The notes below the pieces were generated by a model. It had not been told where the DNA came from and did no database searches. It worked only from the letters and a program-made list of their open reading frames with translations. The position numbers and the translations under genes were made by a program. From positions 1-64,000 of the forward strand of contig JAIFLR010000076.1 in assembly GCA_020048985.1 (NCBI GenBank): a stretch of DNA of 64,000 nucleotides. Direction: 5' to 3'. This document shows, in pieces, positions 34,352 to 43,988 of the stretch. How positions within the stretch are numbered: position 1 is the stretch's first letter; the number at the start of each line of letters is the position of its first letter. The stretch comes from Halobacteriovorax sp. GTDB lineage: Bacteria; Bdellovibrionota; Bacteriovoracia; Bacteriovoracales; Bacteriovoracaceae.

Positions 34352-34659
34352 TCCCATCCTTGAGACATGCCTAGTTAAAGTGTATCGTGAATACAGATCG
34401 GTCGTTTCTAAGGTGAACTTTAAGATTTCAAGCTACTGATTTTGTTAGTTGGTGAGGAATTTTTTGCGGTATGGCCCATGGAGTTAAAAGGGTGCTAGGG
34501 GCAGTGGTAAATCGGGTACTTCTGCTATGACTCGAACCTCAGAAGTCGGGATTTATTTTTTGGTAAACCTTGACACTCGCGACTCAGACATTACATTGTG
34601 AGTGCAAAAAACAAGTTCACTTATTGCGTAGCATGATTTTTATACCCTCAGGAGGATCT
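34352..34659. other. Intergenic region upstream of groES
   Basis: About 308 bases without a supportable gene. It holds the groES promoter near its right end and a 7-base inverted repeat (ACTTCTG at 34518-34524, CAGAAGT at 34540-34546) followed by ATTTATTTTTT, which may be a weak plus-strand terminator. No tRNA fold was found. Confidence 0.5.
34570..34607 (+). promoter_or_regulatory. groES-groEL promoter with flanking inverted repeat
   Basis: A perfect TTGACA (34570-34575) and TACATT (34592-34597) are spaced 16 bases apart. The promoter is bracketed by an imperfect inverted repeat: TTGACACTC overlaps the -35 and GAGTGCAA lies just past the -10, with 21 bases between arms. The arms resemble the CIRCE half-site GAGTGCTAA, but the spacing is not the CIRCE 9 bases. 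Confidence 0.5.
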
Positions 34660-34947
34660 ATGACCGTTAAACCACTTCAAGACCGAGTTCTTATTAAAAG
34701 AGTCCAGGAAGAAACTAAAACTGCTGGCGGGATCATCATCCCTGATAACCACAAAGAAAAACCAGCTCAAGGTGAAGTTATTGCTGTTGGTAGCGGTTAC
34801 CGTTTACAAGACGGTTCTGTGAAAGCTCTTGATGTTAAAAAAGGTGATAAAGTTCTTTTCGGAAAATATTCTGGAACAGAAGTCAAAGTTGGAGCTGATA
34901 GTTTGCTCATCATGAAAGAAGACGAAATCCTCGGGATTCTTCAATAA
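34660..34947 (+). CDS. groES: GroES co-chaperonin
   Basis: A 95-residue GroES with the usual [11 protein letters not shown] opening, the mobile-loop [11 protein letters not shown] and the C-terminal YSGTEVKV / [13 protein letters not shown]. It caps the GroEL folding chamber. The ATG at 34660 has GGAGGATCT directly upstream; an in-frame ATG at 34570 lies within the promoter and is not used. It is followed 33 bases later by groEL. Confidence 0.98.
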   Translation: MTVKPLQDRVLIKRVQEETKTAGGIIIPDNHKEKPAQGEVIAVGSGYRLQDGSVKALDVKKGDKVLFGKYSGTEVKVGADSLLIMKEDEILGILQ

Positions 34948-34968
34948 CTTAAATCATTCATTCCTTAA

Positions 34969-36636
<1,668 letters not shown>

Positions 36637-36665
36637 TTTTTGCCTATCGCAAATATGACTCCAAA

Positions 36666-36693
36666 GGGCACCCTAGTGGTGCCCTTTTTTTTT
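36666..36693 (+). terminator. Strong intrinsic terminator of groES-groEL
   Basis: A 7-base perfect stem (GGGCACC / GGTGCCC) with a five-base loop, followed by nine T bases. Confidence 0.95.
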
Positions 36694-36776
36694 GCCTTCG
36701 GATCTCAACAAGTTACCTTTTGTCCCTGACAACTCCAGTCTTTTAGTAAATAGGCCAATTTAGCCACACATAGACT

Positions 36777-36793
36777 TTGGCACAAACCGTGCA
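36777..36793 (+). promoter_or_regulatory. Sigma-54 (-24/-12) promoter ahead of the NTR-like/matrixin genes
   Basis: TTGGCACAAACCGTGCA has the invariant GG and GC exactly 10 bases apart and matches the consensus TTGGCACG-N4-TTGCA at all but two fixed positions. The expected start is near 36804, giving a leader of about 50 bases that contains a small hairpin (CGGGTA 36814-36819 / TGCCCG 36824-36829) and the AAGGAG ribosome site. Confidence 0.75.
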
Positions 36794-36853
36794 ATCATAT
36801 CAATCATGGAAGACGGGTATGGATGCCCGACTTGCAATGCCAAGGAGACAGGC

Positions 36854-37156
36854 ATGCCTTTATTAATAGCAGCATTATTAATGACCTCCTTTTCTTTTGC
36901 CACAATGACTGTGGGAAAAGTGGATTGCCCAGTGCAATTTGAGGGGAGAGTTGAAGACTTCATTAAGGGCGTCGGCACAAGCAGTGCATTCGCCACTCAA
37001 ACTGTTGTCTTTAAAACTCTCTCGGCTTTGAAGGGTGAAGTTGGTGATCAGGTTGCAGTTGAAGTGTTAGAGCATGGGCCATTTGAGCTTGAGCGCGGTG
37101 AAGATTACCACGTGCAACTTAGAGAAGGTCGCGTCTGTTGGATAGAAAAAATATAA
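36854..37156 (+). CDS. Small secreted protein, NTR/TIMP-like OB fold suspected
   Basis: A 100-residue protein beginning with a hydrophobic signal segment (PLLIAALLMTSFSFA). The mature part is short and strand-rich with two cysteines, in KVDCPVQFEG and GRVCWIE. The order 'C...FEGRV ... FKTLSALKGEVGDQVAVEV ... ERGEDYHV ... C' recalls the NTR/TIMP-type OB fold. AAGGAG precedes the ATG at 36854; an upstream ATG at 36806 would spoil the signal peptide. It lies 28 bases ahead of a matrixin gene and behind a sigma-54 promoter, so a role as partner or inhibitor of that protease is a testable guess. Confidence 0.6.
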   Translation: MPLLIAALLMTSFSFATMTVGKVDCPVQFEGRVEDFIKGVGTSSAFATQTVVFKTLSALKGEVGDQVAVEVLEHGPFELERGEDYHVQLREGRVCWIEKI

Positions 37157-37184
37157 ACGCCTTTGTCTTTCAGGATGAAAAACT

Positions 37185-37928
37185 ATGTGGCTTAAATGGA
37201 TTGTTCTATTTTCACTGACGTCATCTGCTTGGGCTTTTCGCTTAACCTCTGATTTTACAAATGGATTTTACTGGTCCACGCTTCCTATCAATATCACTGT
37301 CATAGAAAATGATCCGGCCCGAAAGTCGATGATGGAAGATTTGGCCCAAGCTGTAATTGATGAATGGCAAACGAGCTCCGGGTTATCTCTTTGGGACTAC
37401 ACAGGATCAGGAACTAAAAATATCATTCGCTGGTCGACTAACTTTGCCGCCGAGACCCGTATGGATCCAGAGTCTACTCTCGCTGTTGCCATCCGTTATA
37501 CCTCGGGCCCTTATTTTGCCCGAACAGAAATCGTGATTAATGGCGGGCATTCACTCAATCAAAACCAAGCGCATTTAAGAACGACTCTTACTCACGAACT
37601 TGGCCACACAATGGGGCTAGATCACTCTGACGTGTGGCAAGCAGTGATGGCACCAACTCTTCAGACTATGTACATGGGTCTTCATAGGGATGATGTCGAG
37701 GGTGTACAGGCAGCGCACGCAGAAATGGAACATCGCCAGGTCACCGGGTATGTTTCCCCATTATCCTACGAAACTGAGGAAACTCAGAACCAGCCACTGA
37801 GCTGTGGAACGGTTGGCCCGGTCACGGTGACTTCCGGAGTAAATGTGAATAGCTTTTTGTCACTCGCTGGCGGAATCCTGATCAGTTTTATCAGGAACAT
37901 CGTAAAGTGGTTCAAGTCACGCATGTAA
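37185..37928 (+). CDS. Matrixin-type (M10) secreted zinc metalloprotease
   Basis: A 247-residue protease with a signal peptide (ending SSAWA-F) and the complete matrixin/metzincin zinc motif HELGHTMGLDH (HExxHxxGxxH, about residues 139-149), with a Met-turn candidate in QAVMAPT. The catalytic domain starts directly after the signal, so no large prodomain is evident. After residue 205 comes a linker with a single Cys (SCGTVGPV), then a hydrophobic segment and a basic end (FIRNIVKWFKSRM), which looks like a C-terminal membrane anchor or sorting tail. It probably acts on proteins outside the inner membrane. Confidence 0.88.
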   Translation: MWLKWIVLFSLTSSAWAFRLTSDFTNGFYWSTLPINITVIENDPARKSMMEDLAQAVIDEWQTSSGLSLWDYTGSGTKNIIRWSTNFAAETRMDPESTLAVAIRYTSGPYFARTEIVINGGHSLNQNQAHLRTTLTHELGHTMGLDHSDVWQAVMAPTLQTMYMGLHRDDVEGVQAAHAEMEHRQVTGYVSPLSYETEETQNQPLSCGTVGPVTVTSGVNVNSFLSLAGGILISFIRNIVKWFKSRM

Positions 37929-37944
37929 ACTCCGATCAGGAGTT
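37928..37944 (+). promoter_or_regulatory. Ribosome-site hairpin between the matrixin gene and the next gene
   Basis: AACTCC and GGAGTT pair around a five-base loop. The first arm begins at the last base of the matrixin stop codon and the second holds the GGAG of the following ATG at 37945. Ribosomes ending on the protease gene would open it, a layout typical of translational coupling. Confidence 0.4.
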
Positions 37945-38415
37945 ATGAAAAATGTTGAAGCAACCTCACCCTTTATTTTTTACCTCTCACTTGAAGATTC
38001 ACTTCCAAAGTCTTTTTATACTTTTGATAAACATCTTAAGGAACTAGGTTTTATCCTGGTCCCGGTGAAAATCGATCAGCTTCAGATGCTGGTGGCTTCA
38101 AGCGAACAAGAACAAGTGATCGTTCTTTGCTCAGTTACAAATGTGCGAGAATATAAACTCTACAACGAAAAAGTTCGTGGTTTTTTGAAATATATTTTGA
38201 AATCCAAACGACTAACGTTCATGCATTGTTCAAGTTTTTCTAAGTTAAATGACCAAAGATATTTTCTCATCCAGAAAAATTATTACTTCTTAAGATATCC
38301 ATTGAACGCAAAACAACTTTCTTACAAAATCAGCAAGTATCATTCTCTGAAAAAAGAGCAGCATACAGTCTGGCCAGGTGGAAGAAGAGCGACTCTTGGG
38401 ACAGGGACCGTATGA
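37945..38415 (+). CDS. Protein of unknown function, pseudo-receiver-like
   Basis: A 156-residue cytoplasmic protein without signal or membrane segments. Alternating hydrophobic strands and helices (PFIFYLSLEDSLP, KELGFILVPVKI, EQVIVLCSVTN, KRLTFMHCSSFS, YYFLRYPLNAKQLSYKISKYHSL) look like a Rossmann-type receiver fold lacking the phospho-acceptor Asp. This is inference from pattern only. It overlaps the next gene by 4 bases (ATGA), which in turn overlaps the methyltransferase gene, so the three form one translational unit. Confidence 0.6.
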   Translation: MKNVEATSPFIFYLSLEDSLPKSFYTFDKHLKELGFILVPVKIDQLQMLVASSEQEQVIVLCSVTNVREYKLYNEKVRGFLKYILKSKRLTFMHCSSFSKLNDQRYFLIQKNYYFLRYPLNAKQLSYKISKYHSLKKEQHTVWPGGRRATLGTGTV

Positions 38416-38900
38416 AAAGTCGCAATGATGAGATGACTCAAAGAGTGTTGATGCTGCTTAAAATTGATGCCAATAATCTTTTTAACAGGATCAAAAGTCG
38501 TAAATCTGAGTACCTTGAGATTTTTGCCCTCAGAAGAACTCGAGAGCATTTTCCTATGATTTTCGATAATCGCTATGAAGATACGTCACTGGAAAATCTC
38601 GTTAGCTGCAGTACCGAATTGATTACAACGCTGGACCAGTTCTATACACCAGTGGAAGAAATGAAATGGTATCTTTTTAAGACTGAAGATATGCCAAATA
38701 CAGTGGAAGATTTTATCGATAGAAAAATTCGAAAAATGGAAAGGCTACTGGCCACACTCAATCTCTATCTTGATGCAGAACTGGGCATTCAAAATGATGA
38801 GCCAACCACGATTGATCAACCATTATTTATCGATCAGGCCGAGCCGGTTGAGAATCTCTTTTCAACAGAACTCGAAGATGATAATTCTCAAGATACATGA
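38412..38900 (+). CDS. Helical protein of unknown function
   Basis: A 162-residue, mostly helical, acidic protein with no signal peptide. Long amphipathic helices (residues about 8-45, 60-90, 100-130) suggest a helical bundle or a partner-binding protein; the C-terminal 30 residues are acidic and probably disordered. Both ends overlap neighbours by 4 bases (ATGA). I recognise no family. Its strict coupling to the preceding pseudo-receiver-like protein suggests the two bind each other. Confidence 0.6.
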   Translation: MKSRNDEMTQRVLMLLKIDANNLFNRIKSRKSEYLEIFALRRTREHFPMIFDNRYEDTSLENLVSCSTELITTLDQFYTPVEEMKWYLFKTEDMPNTVEDFIDRKIRKMERLLATLNLYLDAELGIQNDEPTTIDQPLFIDQAEPVENLFSTELEDDNSQDT

Positions 38901-39565
38901 AAATATTATTTATTCTTTTGTTTACCCTCACCGCTCATGCCAGAGATCCAATTTCTGGTAGTCGCTTCCAGCAACTCTCTGGTGTAAAGGTTTCACAAGA
39001 TACCAAAACCCAGTGGGATCAACAGTATTCCCGACCAACATTCATCTTTGGTAAATCTCCGGCCGAGTTTCTCGCAGAAAATTATCAATATATCCCTTTT
39101 GAAGGGACTGTTTTAGATATGGGAATGGGGGAAGGCAGAAATGCTGTGTTCCTCGCACAAAAAGGCTACAAGGTGACCGGCGTGGACCTGAGTTCCGTGG
39201 CGGTTAAAAAGTCATATCTTTTAGCACAGGAATTCGGAGTTAAGATCAAGGGCGTAGTGGCTTCCTTGAAGGATTATAAAATCACCCCGGGAACATTTGA
39301 CGCAATCATCTGTTTCTACTGGGTGGACCGCTCGATGGTGGAGAAAATCAAAACCTGGCTAAAACCAGGAGGAGTTTTGATTTATGAAGCTTTTACTACG
39401 CGGGAGCGAGACCGTGATCCGGGTAAACGTGCCGACCCCTTGAACGATAACTACCTTCGAGAGCAAGAACTTGTGAAACTCTTTCCTGGCATGCGGATAT
39501 TGAAGTATCAGGAGCCTCTTCACGAGAAAGAGTTTCGCTCAAGTATTATTCTTATGAAAGAGTAA
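38897..39565 (+). CDS. SAM-dependent methyltransferase with an N-terminal signal peptide
   Basis: A 222-residue class I methyltransferase related to TehB: SAM-binding motif VLDMGMGEGRNAVFLA (motif I), VTGVDLSSVAV, then FDAIICFYWVDR and LKPGGVLIYEAF. It begins with a convincing Sec signal (MKILFILLFTLTAHA-RD), odd because its co-substrate S-adenosylmethionine is cytoplasmic. No internal start with a ribosome site would skip it cleanly. Either the protein is exported and inactive or uses unusual conditions, or the N-terminus is a membrane anchor facing the cytoplasm. The substrate is unknown. Confidence 0.8.
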   Translation: MKILFILLFTLTAHARDPISGSRFQQLSGVKVSQDTKTQWDQQYSRPTFIFGKSPAEFLAENYQYIPFEGTVLDMGMGEGRNAVFLAQKGYKVTGVDLSSVAVKKSYLLAQEFGVKIKGVVASLKDYKITPGTFDAIICFYWVDRSMVEKIKTWLKPGGVLIYEAFTTRERDRDPGKRADPLNDNYLREQELVKLFPGMRILKYQEPLHEKEFRSSIILMKE

Positions 39566-39593
39566 TAGATCTTCCAAAAAAATCTCTCCGTGG

Positions 39594-39599
39594 CATAAT
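39594..39599 (+). promoter_or_regulatory. -10-like element close to a start codon
   Basis: CATAAT ends 7 bases before the ATG at 39607 and no ribosome site is present, the same geometry as at several other genes in this window. The -35 region (TTCCAA, 16-base spacer) is poor. Confidence 0.3.
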
Positions 39600-39606
39600 A
39601 AAAGAT

Positions 39607-40305
39607 ATGCCTAACCTCTTAATAATCTTCATGATTCTCTTCACCGTCAATTCTGGTTGGTCTCAATCCAATGAAAAGAAAAACGATGAAGACGCTACCG
39701 TTTTTTCTGGTCGTATCTCTCGTTTGAATCCGGCGGCAAAACTCGCACGCATCAGAACAGATTTTGCTAATATCAAGTTTCTTAACCGAAAAGATCGCTT
39801 GGATTTTTGGAATGAAACTTATCCGGATCGTAGATGTGTGGCATTAGTCGAAGGCCGCACCAATGATTATTTGCTACTTAGAATTCCTCAATACGATACG
39901 TGTATTTTAAAAGTTCATTTTTCAAGTGGTACATATTTGCATTTTGAAAGTCCAGATCTGGAGCAGACTGTAAAAGTGGCCAAGGAATTGGTTGAAATTC
40001 TCCTTAAGAAAAGACTCGCCATGAATGCCAAGAAGACAAGACATCAGCGGGAGCTTGATGGATATGTCGAAAAAGTAGATGTCGTTAATAAGCGCTACGA
40101 AATATTGAGGCAAAAGCTTGAGATTGAATGGCAAAAAGAGCTTGCCGCAATTGAAGAAGACAAGTCTGTCTCTTTCACGGAATTTAAAAACTCTGAGGCA
40201 AGGGTAAATGAAATCGATACCAAAATTGAAACGTACAGAGTGGAAGACCATAATCTTAAACTAGATCGTTGGTCTCTTGATCCTGCGCTTTATATAAGAA
40301 AATAA
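39607..40305 (+). CDS. Secreted coiled-coil protein of unknown function
   Basis: A 232-residue protein with a signal peptide (MPNLLIIFMILFTVNSGWS-QS). Residues 35-115 look like a small beta-rich domain with two cysteines (RRCVALVEG and DTCILKVHF). Residues about 120-215 are strongly helical and charged and should form a long coiled coil. It lies 14 bases before the peptide-importer operon and may be read with it. No family recognised; a periplasmic scaffold or adaptor is plausible. Confidence 0.65.
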   Translation: MPNLLIIFMILFTVNSGWSQSNEKKNDEDATVFSGRISRLNPAAKLARIRTDFANIKFLNRKDRLDFWNETYPDRRCVALVEGRTNDYLLLRIPQYDTCILKVHFSSGTYLHFESPDLEQTVKVAKELVEILLKKRLAMNAKKTRHQRELDGYVEKVDVVNKRYEILRQKLEIEWQKELAAIEEDKSVSFTEFKNSEARVNEIDTKIETYRVEDHNLKLDRWSLDPALYIRK

Positions 40306-40319
40306 TTCAAGGAGTTCAT

Positions 40320-41930
40320 ATGTTCTCAACAAGCAGGAAGCTTGTTCTTTTTATTTTAATTCTTGGTCTGGCAGCGTGCCAGGGGAAGAGTAAAAAATCC
40401 GGCAACACCATTTATATGAACATCGGTGGGGAACCAACAACCCTGAGCCCTCTCTCTTCTGTTGATGGCTATACACCTGCCGTGCACAGTTATATTTTTG
40501 AAGGTTTATTAGACCGAGATCTGGATACTTTTGAGTGGAAGCCGGGACTGGCCACAGAATGGAAAATTTCCGCTGATAAGCGCGCCTTTGATTTTAAACT
40601 GCGCGAAGGAGTTAAATTTCACGACGGCACCGAATTTACGGCAGAAGATGTTAAGTTTTCTTTTGACGTAATTTTTACAGATGATTATAAAGCTGTTCAG
40701 GCCCGCTCATACTACGAAGCGATTAAAGAAGTGCAGATCATTGATAAATATAATGTAAGATTTGTGCTCAAAGACGATTATTTTCAAAACTTCGAATACT
40801 GCGCTGGTTTAACGATCCTACCCAAGCACTTTTATACCAATCCCGAAAATAAAAAAGATTTTGGAAAAAAGCTAAGTGGAACTGGTCCTTACATGTTCAC
40901 CAAGTATGACAAAGGTCAGAAGATTATTCTGGTTAAAAATCCAAACTGGTGGGGAAATACTGCTGAGACTGAGAAAGGTGCCCATACGATTCCTAAAGTC
41001 GTTCTGCGATTTTCCGGTGAGGAAAATGTATCTTTGGAACTTCTTAAAAAGGGCGATATCGATTTCCTGGGTTTAAGACCAGATGGTTTTGTTAAAAAAA
41101 CGGTCGGTAAAATATGGGAAGAGAAAATTGTAAAAGTAAAAACGGAAAACAAAACGCCAAAAGGTTACAACTTTATTGGCTTCAATTTTAAGCATCCTGT
41201 CTTAAAAGATGTTCAGGTTCGTAAGGCCCTAAGCATGCTATTTAACCGTCCTCTTATGCAAGATAAGTTTGAATATAATCTATCTGATTCTGCAAGTGGA
41301 CCAATCTACGTTCAGTCAGATTATGCTAATCATAGCGTGAAGCCAGTTACGTACGATCCTCAAGCTGCTCTGAAAATTCTAAAAGATGCTGGATGGAACG
41401 ATACAGATAAAAATGGAGTCTTGGATAAAGTTATTGGCGGAAAGAAAACAAATCTTTCTTTCACTATTTTAGAGCCTACGCAAGAAATGATGAAGTATTT
41501 AACTGTCTTTAAAGAAGATGCCTCCAAGTCTGGCGTTGAAATTAATATCAAAAACGTTGAATGGAACTCATTTATTAAACTTCTTGATGAGAGAAACTTT
41601 GATGCTGTACGCCTGGCATGGGGAGGCGGAGGCGTTGATATAGACTTAAAACAAGTTTGGCATAGTTCTTCTATAAGTGGTGGCGGCTCAAACTTCATTG
41701 GTTATTCCAACAAAGAAGTAGACCGTATTATTGATCAATACCGAAAGATCTATGAAAAAGAAGCACGGATTCCACTGCTAAGAAAAGCTCATGAGATCAT
41801 CGCTTCTGAGTACCCGTATATCTTCTTTTTTAATAATAAATACACTCTCTATGGACATACCAAGAGAATTAATAAACCCAAGGATACGTTTCAGTACGGT
41901 TTGGGCCAGCAATTTTGGACTATAAAATAG
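40320..41930 (+). CDS. Peptide ABC transporter substrate-binding lipoprotein (OppA/DppA family)
   Basis: A 536-residue family 5 solute-binding protein with a lipoprotein signal (ILGLAACQG). Family hallmarks are present: GGEPTTLSPLSSVDGYT near the start, SYIFEGLLDRD, KFHDGTEFTAEDVKFSFDVI, and VRKALSMLFNR. It should deliver oligopeptides to the two permeases encoded just downstream. AAGGAG precedes the start. Peptides released from prey protein breakdown are an obvious but unproven substrate. Confidence 0.93.
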   Translation: MFSTSRKLVLFILILGLAACQGKSKKSGNTIYMNIGGEPTTLSPLSSVDGYTPAVHSYIFEGLLDRDLDTFEWKPGLATEWKISADKRAFDFKLREGVKFHDGTEFTAEDVKFSFDVIFTDDYKAVQARSYYEAIKEVQIIDKYNVRFVLKDDYFQNFEYCAGLTILPKHFYTNPENKKDFGKKLSGTGPYMFTKYDKGQKIILVKNPNWWGNTAETEKGAHTIPKVVLRFSGEENVSLELLKKGDIDFLGLRPDGFVKKTVGKIWEEKIVKVKTENKTPKGYNFIGFNFKHPVLKDVQVRKALSMLFNRPLMQDKFEYNLSDSASGPIYVQSDYANHSVKPVTYDPQAALKILKDAGWNDTDKNGVLDKVIGGKKTNLSFTILEPTQEMMKYLTVFKEDASKSGVEINIKNVEWNSFIKLLDERNFDAVRLAWGGGGVDIDLKQVWHSSSISGGGSNFIGYSNKEVDRIIDQYRKIYEKEARIPLLRKAHEIIASEYPYIFFFNNKYTLYGHTKRINKPKDTFQYGLGQQFWTIK

Positions 41931-41931
41931 C

Positions 41932-42969
41932 ATGCTGAAATATTTTCTTCACCGATTGGCCATCCTTCTACCCACCCTGATTGGGGTGACGATTGTCGTC
42001 TTTGCGATTATTAATATGGCCCCAGGTGGACCAATCGAGCAAAGAATTCAACAAATGCGTTTTGGTGGGGGAGATGGAAGTAGTTCCATGACTAAGTCAT
42101 CGAATCGAGGTTCTGAGCAGGGCGTATCAAATGAAATTATGGAAGCTCTGAAGAAACAATATGGTTTTGATAAACCGGTCCATGAACGGTATTTTTTATG
42201 GCTAAAAAATATTGCGACTTTGAATTTTGGCGAAAGTTATACTTATGAAGAGCCAGTTCTTGATGTGATTGTCAGTAAGTTTCCTGTTTCACTGCAGTTT
42301 GGAATTATCTCACTTCTTTTGAGTTATCTTATTTCCATACCTCTGGGGATTTTGAAGGCGATCAGGCATGGTAGCTTCTTTGACGTTTCTTCCAGTTTTG
42401 TTCTTTTTGTTTTTTATTCTATCCCGTCCTTCATGCTGGCGATTCTTTTGATTGTGGTTTTCTCGGGTGGAAGTTTTTTTGAGATTTTTCCCATCGGCGG
42501 AATTCAGTCCGAAATGTTTGATGAGTTAAGTTCTTGGGAGCAATTCGTTGATAGAGTTCATCACTTCACTCTGCCACTTATCTGTTACACCATTGGATCT
42601 TTTACCAGTTTAACGATTCTCATGAAGAACTCTTTGATTGAAGAAATCAAAAAAGACTACATCCGAACTGCCCGCGCAAAAGGCGTAAGTGAGAAAGTAG
42701 TCTATATGAAACACGCCCTTCGAAATGCGCTAATCCCAATTGTTACAGGGCTTGGAGGCTTTCTTTCAGTTTTCTTTGCTGGATCTCTTTTGCTTGAAAC
42801 TATTTTTCAAATCGATGGGATAGGTCTCCTGAGTTATAAGAGTATTTTATCCCGCGATTATAATGTGATTATGGGTCTGGTCTTTATCCAAAGTGCTCTC
42901 TTCCTTTTAGGAAACGTCATTTCAGATTTTGCCTATGTACTAGTTGATCCAAGGATTGATTTTACATGA
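41932..42969 (+). CDS. Peptide ABC transporter permease, OppB/DppB type
   Basis: A 345-residue inner-membrane permease with the first membrane segment at residues 9-30 (LAILLPTLIGVTIVVFAI), five more near the C-terminus, and the EAA loop that docks with the ATPase (YIRTARAKGVSEKVVYMKHALRNALIPI). A Gly/Ser-rich insertion (about residues 45-65) is longer than usual. One base separates it from the upstream binding-protein gene, and it overlaps the next permease by 4 bases. Confidence 0.93.
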   Translation: MLKYFLHRLAILLPTLIGVTIVVFAIINMAPGGPIEQRIQQMRFGGGDGSSSMTKSSNRGSEQGVSNEIMEALKKQYGFDKPVHERYFLWLKNIATLNFGESYTYEEPVLDVIVSKFPVSLQFGIISLLLSYLISIPLGILKAIRHGSFFDVSSSFVLFVFYSIPSFMLAILLIVVFSGGSFFEIFPIGGIQSEMFDELSSWEQFVDRVHHFTLPLICYTIGSFTSLTILMKNSLIEEIKKDYIRTARAKGVSEKVVYMKHALRNALIPIVTGLGGFLSVFFAGSLLLETIFQIDGIGLLSYKSILSRDYNVIMGLVFIQSALFLLGNVISDFAYVLVDPRIDFT

Positions 42970-43988
42970 TAGAAAAATTTATAAGTAATGATGATACTTT
43001 AAAAAAATGGCGAAGATTCAAGTCTCGCAAACTCGCAGTTATTTCATGCTGGCTAATTGGTATTGCCTGTTTTTTAAGTTTTACCGCTGAATTTTGGGCA
43101 AACAGCCGGCCCCTATTTCTCAAGTTCGACAATACATACTACTTTCCTGTTTTTAAAGAATACCATCCTTCTAATTTTGGTGATGAGAGCAGTCTTGTGA
43201 CAAATTACCGCGAAATTGAAATGGACGAAGATAAAGGTGATTTCGCCATATGGCCTATTGTGAGTTGGAATCCATACGAATCAAATAAAGAGGTTGAAGC
43301 TTATCCGTCAGAACCCACTTCTGAGAATTGGATGGGAACCGATGATCGAGGTAGAGACATTCTAACTCGTCTTTTGTATGGGCTTAGGTATTCCATTAGC
43401 TTTGCATTTTTAGTTTGGGTTATTACTTTCATCACTGGAACCATTATCGGTGGTTTAATGGGTTATTTTGGTGGTCGCCTTGATTTCTGGGGACAGCGAA
43501 TAGTTGAAGTTCTCTCCACAGTTCCACAATTTTTTCTCCTGATCATTATCATTTCCATATTCAAGCCAACCTTGGTGTTGCTTGTATTTCTCTCAAGCCT
43601 TTTTGGTTGGATCAGCATCAGTTATTACGTGCGCGGAGAGTATCTGAAGAATCGTAAAAAAGAATTCATCGAGGCAGCCCGCGCCTTAGGTGCTGGCCAC
43701 GCGAGAATTTTCTTCAAGCACTTACTCCCGAATTCATTGTCTCCCATTATTACTTTTTCGCCTTTCGTGATCGCTGGAAATATTACCTCACTGGCAAGTT
43801 TGGACTACCTTGGTTTTGGTCTTACTCCCCCGACGCCTAGTTGGGGAGAGCTCCTGAACCAGGCGCAAAAGCACTTTACTGAGGGATGGTGGCTTGCCAT
43901 ATATCCATCACTTGCGCTGTTCTTGACTCTCACTATGCTCTCGCTCATTGGTGAGGGAGTGAGGGATGCTATGGATCCTAAAGATTAA
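42966..43988 (+). CDS. Peptide ABC transporter permease, OppC/DppC type
   Basis: A 340-residue permease partner of the OppB-type protein. It has a first membrane segment near residue 25, a periplasmic loop, WMGTDDRGRDILTRLLYG before the main membrane core, and the EAA loop FIEAARALGAGHARIFFKHLLPNSL. No OppD/OppF ATPase gene follows; the next gene is a peptidoglycan enzyme with its own promoter. The ATPases must therefore be encoded elsewhere. The 3' end overlaps the -35 region of that promoter. Confidence 0.93.
   Translation: MIEKFISNDDTLKKWRRFKSRKLAVISCWLIGIACFLSFTAEFWANSRPLFLKFDNTYYFPVFKEYHPSNFGDESSLVTNYREIEMDEDKGDFAIWPIVSWNPYESNKEVEAYPSEPTSENWMGTDDRGRDILTRLLYGLRYSISFAFLVWVITFITGTIIGGLMGYFGGRLDFWGQRIVEVLSTVPQFFLLIIIISIFKPTLVLLVFLSSLFGWISISYYVRGEYLKNRKKEFIEAARALGAGHARIFFKHLLPNSLSPIITFSPFVIAGNITSLASLDYLGFGLTPPTPSWGELLNQAQKHFTEGWWLAIYPSLALFLTLTMLSLIGEGVRDAMDPKD

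Noticed and set aside
34395-34422. Sigma-28-like element (TAAAGTTC-N12-ACCGATCT) upstream of the minus-strand lipoprotein
   Set aside because: The -10 lacks the final AA, the spacer is 12, and it lies over 40 bases from the start; too weak to list as a promoter.
34516-34548. Possible tRNA because of a GGTTCGAGTC-like stretch on the minus strand
   Set aside because: The T-stem does not pair and no matching acceptor, D or anticodon arms can be drawn on either strand.
36775-36845. Riboswitch-like leader with CTTTGGCA pairing to TGCCAAGG
   Set aside because: The left arm is part of a much better explained sigma-54 promoter and would lie upstream of the expected transcript start, so it would not be in the RNA.
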